A DNA stretch of 64,000 bases. Source: Lichenibacterium ramalinae (GTDB lineage: Bacteria > Pseudomonadota > Alphaproteobacteria > Rhizobiales > Beijerinckiaceae). Below, in pieces: positions 56,593 through 64,000 of the stretch; positions within the stretch are counted from its first letter, which is position 1, and the number at the start of each line of letters is the position of its first letter. The notes beneath the pieces were generated by a model. The model was not told the DNA's origin. It did not search any database and saw only the letters and a list, made by a program, of their open reading frames with translations. The DNA is taken from positions 124,001 through 188,000 of the forward strand of contig NZ_QYBC01000012.1 in NCBI RefSeq assembly GCF_004137085.1. Direction: 5' to 3'. The translations under genes and the position numbers were made by a program.

Positions 56593-57624
56593 ATGCCGCC
56601 CACCGTCGACGCCATGCTGCGGAGCCTCGCCCCGCTCGACCCCGACCTTCACGCCGAGGCCCTGTCGGGACCGCCCGATCCCGCCCGGCACGACGCGCTC
56701 GCCGCGCGGGTGCCGGCGCTGGCCGGGCTCGTCTCCTCGCAGGCAGCCGACCCGCCGGCGGTGCCCTCCGTGCTGCGGGTCGCCGCCTGGAACGCCGAGC
56801 GGCTGAAGCACCTCGCGGCCTCGGCGGCCCTGCTCGACCGGGCGGGCGCCGACATCGCGCTCCTCAGCGAGGTCGACCTCGGCATGGCGCGCTCGGGCAA
56901 CCGCGACACGGCCGCGGTTCTCGCCGCCCTGCTCGGCATGGACCACGTCTACGGCGTCGAATTCGTCGAGCTCGGCCTCGGCGACGCCCGCGAAACGCGC
57001 TGGCACGCGGGGGAGCGCAACGCGGCGGGGTTCCACGGCAACGCCATCCTGTCGCGCTTCCGCCTGGCCGACGCCTTCATGGTGCGGCTCGACGACGGCG
57101 GTGCCTGGTTCGGCGCGGCGGCGAGCGCCGCGCAGCGCCGTCTCGGCAGCCGCATGGCGCTGGCGGCGCGCCTCGCCGACGCGCCCCGGCCCCTGTGGGT
57201 CGTCGAGGTCCACCTCGAAAGCCGCAGCACGCCCGAGCTGCGCGCCGCGCAGATGCGCCGCCTGCTCGCCGCCCTTTCGGAGCGGATCGGCGACGCGCCC
57301 TGCGTGATCGGCGGGGACCTCAACACGCTGGCGCTGCCGCGCGGCGACGCCCTGCCCGAGGCGGCGCTGCGCGATCCCTCGGTGCTGGAGCCGCTCTTCG
57401 CGGCCGCGGCGGCGGCGGGCTTCGCCTGGGCCGGGAGCAACACGGCCGACGTCACCAGCCGCACGCGGCCCGACGGCGCGCCGCTGCCGCCCTTCACCCG
57501 GATCGACTGGCTTCTGGTGCGCGGCGTTTCCGCCCGGGCTCCCGCCACCGTGCCGGCGCTCGGGCCGGACGGGCTCGCGATCTCGGACCACGACCTCGTG
57601 GCCGTGACCATCGCGGCGCCATGA
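56593..57624 (+). CDS. Endonuclease/exonuclease/phosphatase (EEP) family protein
   Basis: A 343-residue EEP-fold hydrolase. Motifs in order: RVAAWNAERL, LLSEVDLGMARSG, ERNAAGFHGNAILSRF, VVEVHLESRS, CVIGGDLNTLALP and AISDHDLVAV, so all metal and catalytic positions look present. Substrate could be a phosphodiester, DNA or a phospholipid. ATG 56593 is preferred to 56557. It is divergent from the ugp operon, which raises the possibility of phosphodiester metabolism, but this is inference only. Confidence 0.85.
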   Translation: MPPTVDAMLRSLAPLDPDLHAEALSGPPDPARHDALAARVPALAGLVSSQAADPPAVPSVLRVAAWNAERLKHLAASAALLDRAGADIALLSEVDLGMARSGNRDTAAVLAALLGMDHVYGVEFVELGLGDARETRWHAGERNAAGFHGNAILSRFRLADAFMVRLDDGGAWFGAAASAAQRRLGSRMALAARLADAPRPLWVVEVHLESRSTPELRAAQMRRLLAALSERIGDAPCVIGGDLNTLALPRGDALPEAALRDPSVLEPLFAAAAAAGFAWAGSNTADVTSRTRPDGAPLPPFTRIDWLLVRGVSARAPATVPALGPDGLAISDHDLVAVTIAAP

Positions 57625-57664
57625 AAGCGCCGGGACGCCTCGCGACACTGTGCGGCCTCCCGTG

Positions 57665-58726
57665 ATGGAACCCATGCCGCAGCCGACATCATCCCTGCCC
57701 GCCCTCGCCCTCGCCGCCGCACTCCTCGGCCCGGCGATCCCCGCCCGGGCGGCGGAGCGGGTCGACGTGCCGGTGCACCTGACGGTGCTGCCGGACGGCG
57801 ACCCGCGCTATTCCGTGCCCGTCACGGTCGGCGGCGGCCCGCCGGTCGAGGCCGAGCTCGACACCGGCTCCTTCGGGCTGCGGGTGCTGAAGGGCGCCCT
57901 GGAGCCCGGCCGGTACCAGGCCACGACGCAGCACCGCAGCTACGCCTTCGGCGGCGGCGCCAAGTTCGACGGCGTCCTGGCCCGCGCCGTGGTGGGCATC
58001 GGGCCGGCGCTGACGGGCGCGCCGGTGCTGTTCCACCTCGTCGAGCGCGTCGCCTGCGCCGAGGGCAGGCCCGAATGCGCGGCCGCCAAGGTCAAGCCCG
58101 AGGACTACCGCATCGCCGGCGACGGCATCCCGGGGCAGGGCTTCCAGGCCATCCTGGGCCTGTCGCTGCGCCGGGCGGCCAGCGACGACAGCGCCCAGAA
58201 CCCGCTGACCGCCGCCGGCCCCCGCAGCTGGATCCTGACGCTCCCGCGGCCGGGCAGCGCGGAGCCGGGCCACCTCATCATCGACCCCGACGAGACCGAC
58301 CGCGCCGGCTTCGCCCTCGTCAAGCTGAGCCCCCAGGCCGACCTGTCGAGCCACCTCGCCGGCTGGGCCGATGCCGCGCTGGCGGGCTGCCTCGTCGAGG
58401 ACGGGGGCGAGCGCTTCTGCGGCCGCACCCTGCTCGACAGCGGCGCGCCCGGCCTGTCGGTCGCCACCGACACGGTCGGGGGCCCGAAGCCCTGGGGCGC
58501 GGGGCGCAAGGCCAGGATCGAGATCGGCGGCGCCGACGGTCCGCTGAGCGTGCCCTTCACGTCGGGCGCCGATTACGCCAGCCGCGTGCTGCTGCACCCG
58601 CGGCGCGGGCCGGAGGGGAGCGCCGAGATCAGCGTCGGATCGCTGCCCTACCTGTCCTACGCGGTGCTCTACGACGCCGAAGCCGGCACGATGGGCTTCA
58701 AGCGGCGTGACCCCGCGGGGCCGTGA
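57665..58726 (+). CDS. Exported pepsin-like (bilobed aspartic protease-like) protein
   Basis: A 353-residue protein with a Sec-type signal (LPALALAAALLGPAIPARAA). Two aspartic-protease motifs are visible: AELDTGSFGLRV with Asp66 and TLLDSGAPGLSV with Asp258. Between them, GFQAILGLSL matches the pepsin GILGLG element. The arrangement of two lobes in one chain is that of pepsin-family A1, which is uncommon in bacteria. Four cysteines (131, 138, 242, 252) could form disulfides. Activity is not proven. ATG 57665 is chosen; ATG 57674 is possible. Confidence 0.75.
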   Translation: MEPMPQPTSSLPALALAAALLGPAIPARAAERVDVPVHLTVLPDGDPRYSVPVTVGGGPPVEAELDTGSFGLRVLKGALEPGRYQATTQHRSYAFGGGAKFDGVLARAVVGIGPALTGAPVLFHLVERVACAEGRPECAAAKVKPEDYRIAGDGIPGQGFQAILGLSLRRAASDDSAQNPLTAAGPRSWILTLPRPGSAEPGHLIIDPDETDRAGFALVKLSPQADLSSHLAGWADAALAGCLVEDGGERFCGRTLLDSGAPGLSVATDTVGGPKPWGAGRKARIEIGGADGPLSVPFTSGADYASRVLLHPRRGPEGSAEISVGSLPYLSYAVLYDAEAGTMGFKRRDPAGP

Positions 58727-58786
58727 GCCGGGGCTCCGAATTCCCGCCCGCGACCCTGTCCGAGTGGATCCCGCGCGCCCCGCCCC

Positions 58787-59251
58787 TTAATGGGCGTGGA
58801 AGCGGTCGAGTTCGGCCTGGGCCAGGGCGCGGTTGGTGCGCTCCAGGCGGAAGGCCAGGACGCGCATCATGGCGATGCCCATGTCGGGGAAGCTCTTCAG
58901 CAGCCCCATGAGCTGGGTCTTGCCGATGACCAGCGTTTCGCAGGACGTCGCCGCCGTGACGGTGGCGGAGCGGGGCCGGTCGCACAGGATGGCCATGTCG
59001 CCGATGAAGTCGTTGCGGCCCACGGTGGCGACCTTCACCTCCGTGTCGCCCGCCTTGACGAAGACGTCGGCCGATCCCTTGACGATGACGAAGGCGCGGT
59101 CGCCGACTTCGCCCTCGTTGCAGAGCACCTGCCCGGCGTCGAACTTCAGGCGCTGGGACGCGAAGGCGAGGAGCTTCAGCTTCGACGGGTCGACGGAGGC
59201 GAAGATCGGGACCTCGCGCAGAACCTCGACGTCTTCCTTCAACAGGCTCAC
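58787..59251 (-). CDS. Small cyclic-nucleotide-binding domain protein (Crp-like sensor without HTH)
   Basis: A 154-residue single cNMP-binding domain: LREVPIFASVDPSKLKLLAF, DAGQVLCNEGEVGDRAFVIV, then the phosphate-binding cassette FIGDMAILCDRPRSATVTA with Gly84, Asp85 and Arg94, then a C-terminal helix (IAMMRVLAFRLERTNRALAQ). No DNA-binding domain follows, so it must act on a partner. It is encoded 67 bp downstream of the ABC-like protein and shares its direction, making that protein the likely target. GTG 59251 behind GGGGGAA is the start. Confidence 0.88.
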   Translation of the reverse strand: MSLLKEDVEVLREVPIFASVDPSKLKLLAFASQRLKFDAGQVLCNEGEVGDRAFVIVKGSADVFVKAGDTEVKVATVGRNDFIGDMAILCDRPRSATVTAATSCETLVIGKTQLMGLLKSFPDMGIAMMRVLAFRLERTNRALAQAELDRFHAH

Positions 59252-59318
59252 GGCTCGTTCCCCCTGACCTTTCGAGAGCCCGCGGTGAGGCTCGCATCTC
59301 GGACCCGGCGCGCGTCGG

Positions 59319-62030
59319 TCACGCGGAAGCGCGCATCGGCTCTCGCTCGTCCTGGCGGGGGACGCCCTCGGCGTCGCCTTGGGCCGAGTCCGACGCGACC
59401 CTGCCGTTCTCCATCTGGACCACGCGATCGAAGTGGTGTGCCAAGCCCTCGTTTTCCAGGTTCCACAGGATGCCGAAGCCCGGCCGGTCCGCCGCATCCC
59501 CCCGGCTCGCCGCCACGATGCGGCCCACGATGGCGTCCTGGCTGGCGGGGTCGAGCTGCATCAGCCCGCGGTGCACCAGCAGCAGGTCGGGCCGGCGCAG
59601 CAGCGCCCGCGCCATGGCGAGCTTCTGGCGCTGGGCGGCGCCCAGGCGCTTGCCGCCCGAGCCGATGTTGAAGGACAGGCCGGTGTGGAACACGATGGGG
59701 CGCAGGCCGAGTTCGTCGATCGTGGCCCGCACGGCGGCCGCCACCCGCGACTCGGCCTCGGCGATGCCGAAGGCGACGCGGCCCATGAGGACGTTGTCCT
59801 TCACGCTGGCGGCCTCGTTGTAGAGGTCGGGGTGGTAGAAGGCGATGGATTGCTGGTCCTCGCCGAGCGCGTCGTAGAAGGCGCGGCGGGCGTCGAGCAG
59901 GCTCAGTTCGAGGTCGCCGGTGAGCAGGCCCAGGCGGTCGCGCGGCTCGATGTAGCCGAAGGCGAGGTCGAGGAACACGGCCTGGTCGCCCGAGGCCGCC
60001 TTGGCGAAGCCGCGCGAGCCGACGCGCTTCAGCGCCGCCTGGTAGTCGGCGAACTGGTCGGGCGCCATGAGGCTCAGCTGCTCGAACAGCGGGCTGTCCG
60101 CTTCGAGCCCGTCGAAGACTTCGAGGATCGTCGAGGCGATGTCCTTGCCCATGGCGAAGAGCGCGGCGTCGAGCTGGTGCTCGGCCAGGACCTGGCGGAC
60201 GATCGGGTTCGAGCCGAGCTGGCGAAGGCTGAACGTGTCGTCGAGCGGGGTGCCGAAGATCAGGTTCTCGCCGATCGTCGACTGCGAATTGTAGTGTTCG
60301 GGGTCGAAGGGCTCGACGAGCCCCGTCATGCCGGCGGCGTCGAGCTTCTCGCGCAGGATGCCGCGCGCCTCGACGAAGCGCTCGGCCGCCTCGTCCCACA
60401 TCTCGGAGATGCGGCGGTTCAGGCCGAAGGCCAGGATGTCGTGTTCGAGGTCGACCATCACCAGCGCGTCGCGCATGCGCTCGCCGAGGTCCTCGAGCCC
60501 GGTGGCGCCGGCGGCCTCGTAGTCGATCCAATCGGCCGCGACGTCGAGGTTGTTGCCGCGCGACTTGATGATGTCGTAGCGGCCCGGGGCGCCGGGCGGG
60601 CGCCGCGTGTGGCGGATGCCGAACAGCATGGCCTCCTCGATCGTCCCCTGCGGGAAGAAGGTGTCGACCCCGGCGAAGGAGATGCGCCGGCCCGTCAGGG
60701 CGACGGGCAGGTCTTTCAGGTCCGTCTCGCCGATGGTGACGCGGCCGCCGTCGAGGACCTGCAGCCGGGCCAGGACCTCGACGATCGTCTCGGAGCCGCT
60801 GCTCGTCCCGCCCTCGAGCGCCACCACGTCGCCCACGCCCATGCGGAAGGTGGCGTTGTCGAGCAGCCGCGTGCCGTTGCTGTCCGCCACCGTGGCGTTG
60901 GACAGCGCCACCTCGCCGGCGAGATGGGGCAGGGGCTCGTCGGCATCCGGCGGAGGCAGCAGCTCCACCGCCGGATCGACCGAGAACTGCTCGATGATCT
61001 GCTCGTATTTCACCTCGACGTCGAGCCGCTGCTGGTCCCAGTCGATGAGGTCCTTCACCGGCGACGGCAGGTCCTTGTAGGCCGAGATCACCGCCACGAG
61101 CTGGCCGATGTTCAGCGTCCCCATGATGGCGAGGAACCCCCCCACCATGTAGAACAGGAAGGGCGTGATCTGCGCCAGCAGGTTGTTCAGGAACTTGACG
61201 AAGAACTTGCGCTGGTAGAGCTCGAACCGGATGCCGAAGATCTTGACGAGCCGGCTGGCGAGGTCGGCCCGCTGGAAGTCCGAGGCGTCGTTGGTGTGCA
61301 CCGCCGTGATGCCGTCGACGATCTCCCCGACGACGCCGGCGAGGGCGCGCGATTCCAGCTGGCGCTGGCGGCCGAGGATCAGCTGCCGGCGCCGGAGCCG
61401 CGGGATGACGAGGCCCTGCACGACCAGAAGCGTGATGGCGATGAGCCCGAGGAACGGGTTCTGCACCAGGATGAAGACGATGGCGGTGGCGATCTGGCCG
61501 AGGAGGAACACGGGCTGCACGATGGCGTCGCCGATGAAGCCGCCGAGCGGTTCCACCTCGTCGCGGATCATGGTGGCGACCTCGGCGCCCTTGACGCGCC
61601 GGAACTCGCTCAAGGGAAAGCGCAGCACCCGGTCCATCAGCTCGTAGCGGAACTGCCCGAGCATGCGCTCGCCGAGCCGCCCCTTGTAGAAATTGATGTA
61701 GTACTTGAACAGCCCGTTGATGATGACCAGCAGTAGGAAGGCCCCGGACAGCATCACCAGCGACCAGATCCGGTCGAGGTCGAAGCCGTGCAGCACCTCG
61801 ACGAAGCCTTCGCGCTTCAACGCGGCGGGGACCGGGATCTTCAGCTGGAAATAATGCTGGGTGGCGCCTGCGGTCTCGAAGCCCTTGGCCTGGATGGGGC
61901 CGTTGACGATGTATTTCGGGAGGTCCAGCATGAGGAAGCTGAACGGCATCGAGGCCAGGATGATGAACAGGATCCAGATCTGCTCACGCCGGGTCTCGTT
62001 CCAGATATAGCGGAAGAGGCTGGCCTCCAT
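59319..62030 (-). CDS. Degenerate ABC-exporter-like protein (pseudo-ATPase) with a large NBD insert
   Basis: A 903-residue membrane protein. Residues about 15-330 form a type-1 ABC exporter membrane domain (six segments). The nucleotide-binding domain starts near 370, but Walker A is altered (GGTSSGSET, residues 408-415; no Lys), Walker B reads LLLVHRG (His and Arg replace Asp and Glu), and the switch His region reads ILWNLEN. A signature-like SGGKRLGAAQRQKLAMARAL is at about 791-810. Between Q-loop and signature lies about 320 residues of extra sequence with repeated motifs. ATG 62030 is preferred to 62057. ATP hydrolysis is unlikely; a regulatory or scaffold role is inferred. Confidence 0.85.
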   Translation of the reverse strand: MEASLFRYIWNETRREQIWILFIILASMPFSFLMLDLPKYIVNGPIQAKGFETAGATQHYFQLKIPVPAALKREGFVEVLHGFDLDRIWSLVMLSGAFLLLVIINGLFKYYINFYKGRLGERMLGQFRYELMDRVLRFPLSEFRRVKGAEVATMIRDEVEPLGGFIGDAIVQPVFLLGQIATAIVFILVQNPFLGLIAITLLVVQGLVIPRLRRRQLILGRQRQLESRALAGVVGEIVDGITAVHTNDASDFQRADLASRLVKIFGIRFELYQRKFFVKFLNNLLAQITPFLFYMVGGFLAIMGTLNIGQLVAVISAYKDLPSPVKDLIDWDQQRLDVEVKYEQIIEQFSVDPAVELLPPPDADEPLPHLAGEVALSNATVADSNGTRLLDNATFRMGVGDVVALEGGTSSGSETIVEVLARLQVLDGGRVTIGETDLKDLPVALTGRRISFAGVDTFFPQGTIEEAMLFGIRHTRRPPGAPGRYDIIKSRGNNLDVAADWIDYEAAGATGLEDLGERMRDALVMVDLEHDILAFGLNRRISEMWDEAAERFVEARGILREKLDAAGMTGLVEPFDPEHYNSQSTIGENLIFGTPLDDTFSLRQLGSNPIVRQVLAEHQLDAALFAMGKDIASTILEVFDGLEADSPLFEQLSLMAPDQFADYQAALKRVGSRGFAKAASGDQAVFLDLAFGYIEPRDRLGLLTGDLELSLLDARRAFYDALGEDQQSIAFYHPDLYNEAASVKDNVLMGRVAFGIAEAESRVAAAVRATIDELGLRPIVFHTGLSFNIGSGGKRLGAAQRQKLAMARALLRRPDLLLVHRGLMQLDPASQDAIVGRIVAASRGDAADRPGFGILWNLENEGLAHHFDRVVQMENGRVASDSAQGDAEGVPRQDEREPMRASA

Positions 62031-62187
62031 GCCGTGCTTCGCTCCGGCCCGGCGCATCGTGCCGGGAAACAGGTGTGGGCCGGCATGAGCCGAACCCTGC
62101 CATCATCGGCCCAAGTGCCGTCCAGGGCAAGCGCCGTGTGGGCGGGGTTCGGCTCCGAACTCGGGTTGGCGTGGAACCGTCGGAGCG

Positions 62188-62339
62188 CCCTTCTCCCGCT
62201 GGCGGGAGAAGGTGGCGCCGCGCAGCGGCGTCGGATGAGGGTGGGGAGCCCCGCCCATCGTCGGTGCATTGACGCTTCGTGGCGTTCAGCACCCCTCATC
62301 CGGCGCTTCGCGCCACCTTCTCCCCACAGGGGAGAAGGG
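62188..62339. repeat. Convergent pair of REP-like palindromic elements
   Basis: Left copy 62188-62246 contains CCCTTCTCCC-GCTGGC-GGGAGAAGG, then GTGGCGC and GGATGAGGG. The right copy 62292-62339 is the same element inverted (CCCTCATCC ... CCACCTTCTCCCC-ACA-GGGGAGAAGGG). Such dispersed elements are common in Hyphomicrobiales intergenic DNA. They fill most of the 389 bp gap between the ABC-like gene and the glycosyltransferase gene; nothing else was seen there. Confidence 0.85.
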
Positions 62340-62419
62340 CGAAGCGGCGCCGTTGACCTGAATTCGGAGCCTTGGGGCGGGAGGGCCGGTTCGGCCCGAC
62401 CCCGTCGACCCGATCCTCG

Positions 62420-63565
62420 TCAACCCATGCCGAGCCGGCGCTCCACGGCGAGCCGCGTGAAGGTCGCGCCGTCGAGCGACGGCCCCGCTTCGGGCGGTGG
62501 CATGTCGAGCGCCCGGTCGACCGCCCGGGCGAGCCCGGCGGGGTCGAGCGCCGCCTCGTCCACCACCACGGCGAGGCCGCGGGCTTCCAGCAGCGCCGCC
62601 CGCCGCGCCTGCTCGGTCTCGCCACCCTCGGCATAGGGCACCAGGACGGCGCGGCAGCGCGCCGCCACGAGGTCCGCCACCGTGTTGTAGCCGGCCTGGG
62701 AGATGGACACCTGCGCCCGGGCCAGCCGCGCGGCGAGGTCCGGGACGAAGGCCCGCACCGTGACGCCGCCGTCGCGGTCCGGCGGCGCGGGCAGGTCCGC
62801 CGCATTGGGGCCGGCGAGCACCAGCCAGCGCGCCCCGGCCAGGCGCGTGAGCGGGCGGGCCGCCAGCGCGGCCGCGAGCAGCCTCGCCCCGACCGCGCCC
62901 CCGCCGACCGACACCACGACGTCGAAGACCTCGTCGTCGGGCGGCGGCACGGGGCCGTGCAGCAGCCCCTCGTGGCGGGGCCCCACCAGCCCCGTATAGG
63001 CGATGAGGTCGGCGATCTCGGCGGCCTCGGGAAAGGACGCGGAAAGCGGGGCGAGGCGCGGGTCGCCGTGGACCAGCACGAGGCCGATGTAGCGGCGGAT
63101 CAGGTCCAACGTTTCCGCGCGGCGCTCGGGCCGGGCCTCCTGCAGGATGTCGCGCACCGAGCAGGCGATGAGCGGGCGATGGGCGGCCGCGACGGCGCGC
63201 TCCAGCAGCGGGATCAGTTCGAAGCGCATGGCCCGCCGGCCGAACGGGAAGGCTTCGACCAGCACCACCTCGGGCACGAACGCGTCGAAGCAGCCCAGCA
63301 GCAGGTCGCGGCGCTCCGCCTTGTCCTGCGGCCCGAAGGGGCGCCCGTCGGGGTGGACGAGCGACGAGAAGCCTGCCGGCCCCGCCTTCACCGGCGGCAG
63401 CACGAAGAGGCTGATGCCGTCGGGCAGGAGCCCGGGCGGCAGTTCGCCCCCCACCACGAGCAGCACCTCGAAGCTGTCCGCCAGGGCGGCGGCGATGCGG
63501 CCCGCCCGGACGAGGTGGCCGATGCCGAGCAGGTGCTGGACGTAGAACAGGACGCGGGTCTGCAT
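62420..63565 (-). CDS. MurG-like glycosyltransferase (GT28-type)
   Basis: A 381-residue GT-B fold enzyme. The N-terminus VLFYVQHLLGIGHLVRAGRI has the Gly-rich entry loop and His of GT28/MurG-like proteins, and the C-terminal domain has VVVSVGGGAVGARLL and the acceptor/donor loop SISQAGYNTVADLVAARCRA, with VPYAEGGETEQARRAALLEA binding the nucleotide sugar. It is probably not MurG itself, as the sequence around the signatures differs. It is followed on the same strand (upstream in map order) by a second glycosyltransferase, suggesting a surface-polysaccharide locus. Confidence 0.85.
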   Translation of the reverse strand: MQTRVLFYVQHLLGIGHLVRAGRIAAALADSFEVLLVVGGELPPGLLPDGISLFVLPPVKAGPAGFSSLVHPDGRPFGPQDKAERRDLLLGCFDAFVPEVVLVEAFPFGRRAMRFELIPLLERAVAAAHRPLIACSVRDILQEARPERRAETLDLIRRYIGLVLVHGDPRLAPLSASFPEAAEIADLIAYTGLVGPRHEGLLHGPVPPPDDEVFDVVVSVGGGAVGARLLAAALAARPLTRLAGARWLVLAGPNAADLPAPPDRDGGVTVRAFVPDLAARLARAQVSISQAGYNTVADLVAARCRAVLVPYAEGGETEQARRAALLEARGLAVVVDEAALDPAGLARAVDRALDMPPPEAGPSLDGATFTRLAVERRLGMG

Positions 63566-63572
63566 CGGCGGG

Positions 63573-64000
63573 CTATTCGGCCGCGGCCGGCGCGGCGTCC
63601 CGGGCCGGGACCTCGCCGAAATAGCCCGCCAGCGTGTCGAGGCTGGCGGCGGAATCGAAGTCGCGTGCGACGCGCGCCTGCCCGGCCCGCCCCAGGGCGC
63701 GGCGCCGGTCGGGATCGCCGATCAGCGCCAGGAGGGCCCCCGCCAGGGCTTCGGGATCGTCGGGGGGCACGAGGCGGCCGTTGACGCCGTCGCCGATCAG
63801 CTCGGGCACGCCGCCGACCGCGGTCGACACGCAGGCGAGGCCCTGGCTCTGGGCTTCCACCAGCACGTTGGGCAGGCCGTCGCGATCGCCGTCGCCCGCC
63901 ACCCGGCAGGGCAGGGCGAAGAGGTCGGCGGCCCGGTATTCGGCGAGGACGGCGGCCTGGTCGCGCGGGCCCAGCCAGGCGATCCGGCCGGCGATGCCGT
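63573..64000 (-). CDS. Glycosyltransferase family 1/4 (5' end cut by window edge)
   Basis: The visible 141 residues are the C-terminal part of a GT-B enzyme: GRIAWLGPRDQAAVLAEYRA, ADLFALPCRVAGDGDRDGLP, then NVLVEAQSQGLACVSTAVGG, VPELIGDGVNGRLVPPDDPE. The E-x7-E-type motif (DGLPNVLVEAQ) is intact. The gene continues beyond base 64000, so its start and acceptor domain are not seen. It lies 7 bp upstream of the MurG-like gene in the same operon. Confidence 0.88.
   Translation of the reverse strand, partial: GIAGRIAWLGPRDQAAVLAEYRAADLFALPCRVAGDGDRDGLPNVLVEAQSQGLACVSTAVGGVPELIGDGVNGRLVPPDDPEALAGALLALIGDPDRRRALGRAGQARVARDFDSAASLDTLAGYFGEVPARDAAPAAAE

Overview
The window looks like chromosomal DNA of a high-GC (roughly 70%) alphaproteobacterium, most likely of the order Hyphomicrobiales (Rhizobiales). 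Supporting signs are the mdh-sucC-sucD-sucA-sucB block, the sppA/ihfB/lapA ... trpF-trpB-trpA-accD-folC neighbourhood with an AccD lacking most zinc-finger cysteines, a MucR/Ros-family regulator, a phage/GTA-type tail cluster of the gp13-gp14-gp15 kind, and a convergent pair of REP-like palindromes. Genus cannot be told from the sequence alone. No rRNA, tRNA, CRISPR array or intact insertion sequence was recognised.

Layout. 1-2430: the end of a UPF0178 gene, a Uma2 nuclease-like gene and a leftward glucokinase. 2716-11522: TCA-cycle genes mdh, sucC, sucD, sucA and sucB, with a decayed VapBC-like module wedged between sucC and sucD and GC-rich hairpins in the spacers; no lpd follows. 11523-17258: an orphan peptide-binding protein behind a sigma-54-like promoter, then a three-gene ribose-type sugar importer. 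17461-21583: an ABM-like protein, SppA, IHF-beta, LapA, an ornithine cyclodeaminase-like enzyme and a sulfite-oxidase-like enzyme. 21892-33586: a compact phage/GTA tail-tip and lysis cluster that begins with a portal/DUF2460 fusion and has no terminase or capsid genes. 33782-38843: trpF, trpB, trpA, accD, folC.

38871-50137 is an amino-acid scavenging region that seems directed at D-amino acids. An IclR regulator faces a polar amino-acid ABC operon. A RidA protein, a dipeptide-type binding protein with two permeases (no ATPases), an N-acyl-D-amino-acid deacylase and a D-threonine-aldolase-like enzyme follow. A HigBA toxin-antitoxin pair sits inside this run, with its promoter and operator in the last codons of the deacylase. 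50217-52082 holds a stand-alone response regulator, a small unknown gene and a zinc-less MucR homologue.

52114-56410 is a leftward UgpBAEC-type importer, followed rightward by an endonuclease/exonuclease/phosphatase-fold protein and an exported pepsin-like protein. 58787-62030 (leftward) carries the most unusual pair: an ABC-exporter-like membrane protein whose nucleotide-binding domain has lost its catalytic residues and gained a large insert with internally repeated motifs, followed by a small cyclic-nucleotide-binding protein. Two glycosyltransferase genes close the window, the last one cut by the edge.

Most genes are packed into operons with 1-4 bp stop/start overlaps (ATGA or GTGA). Start sites were chosen from family N-termini, Shine-Dalgarno spacing and overlap style. 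Family names are given from recognised motifs; no database search was run.
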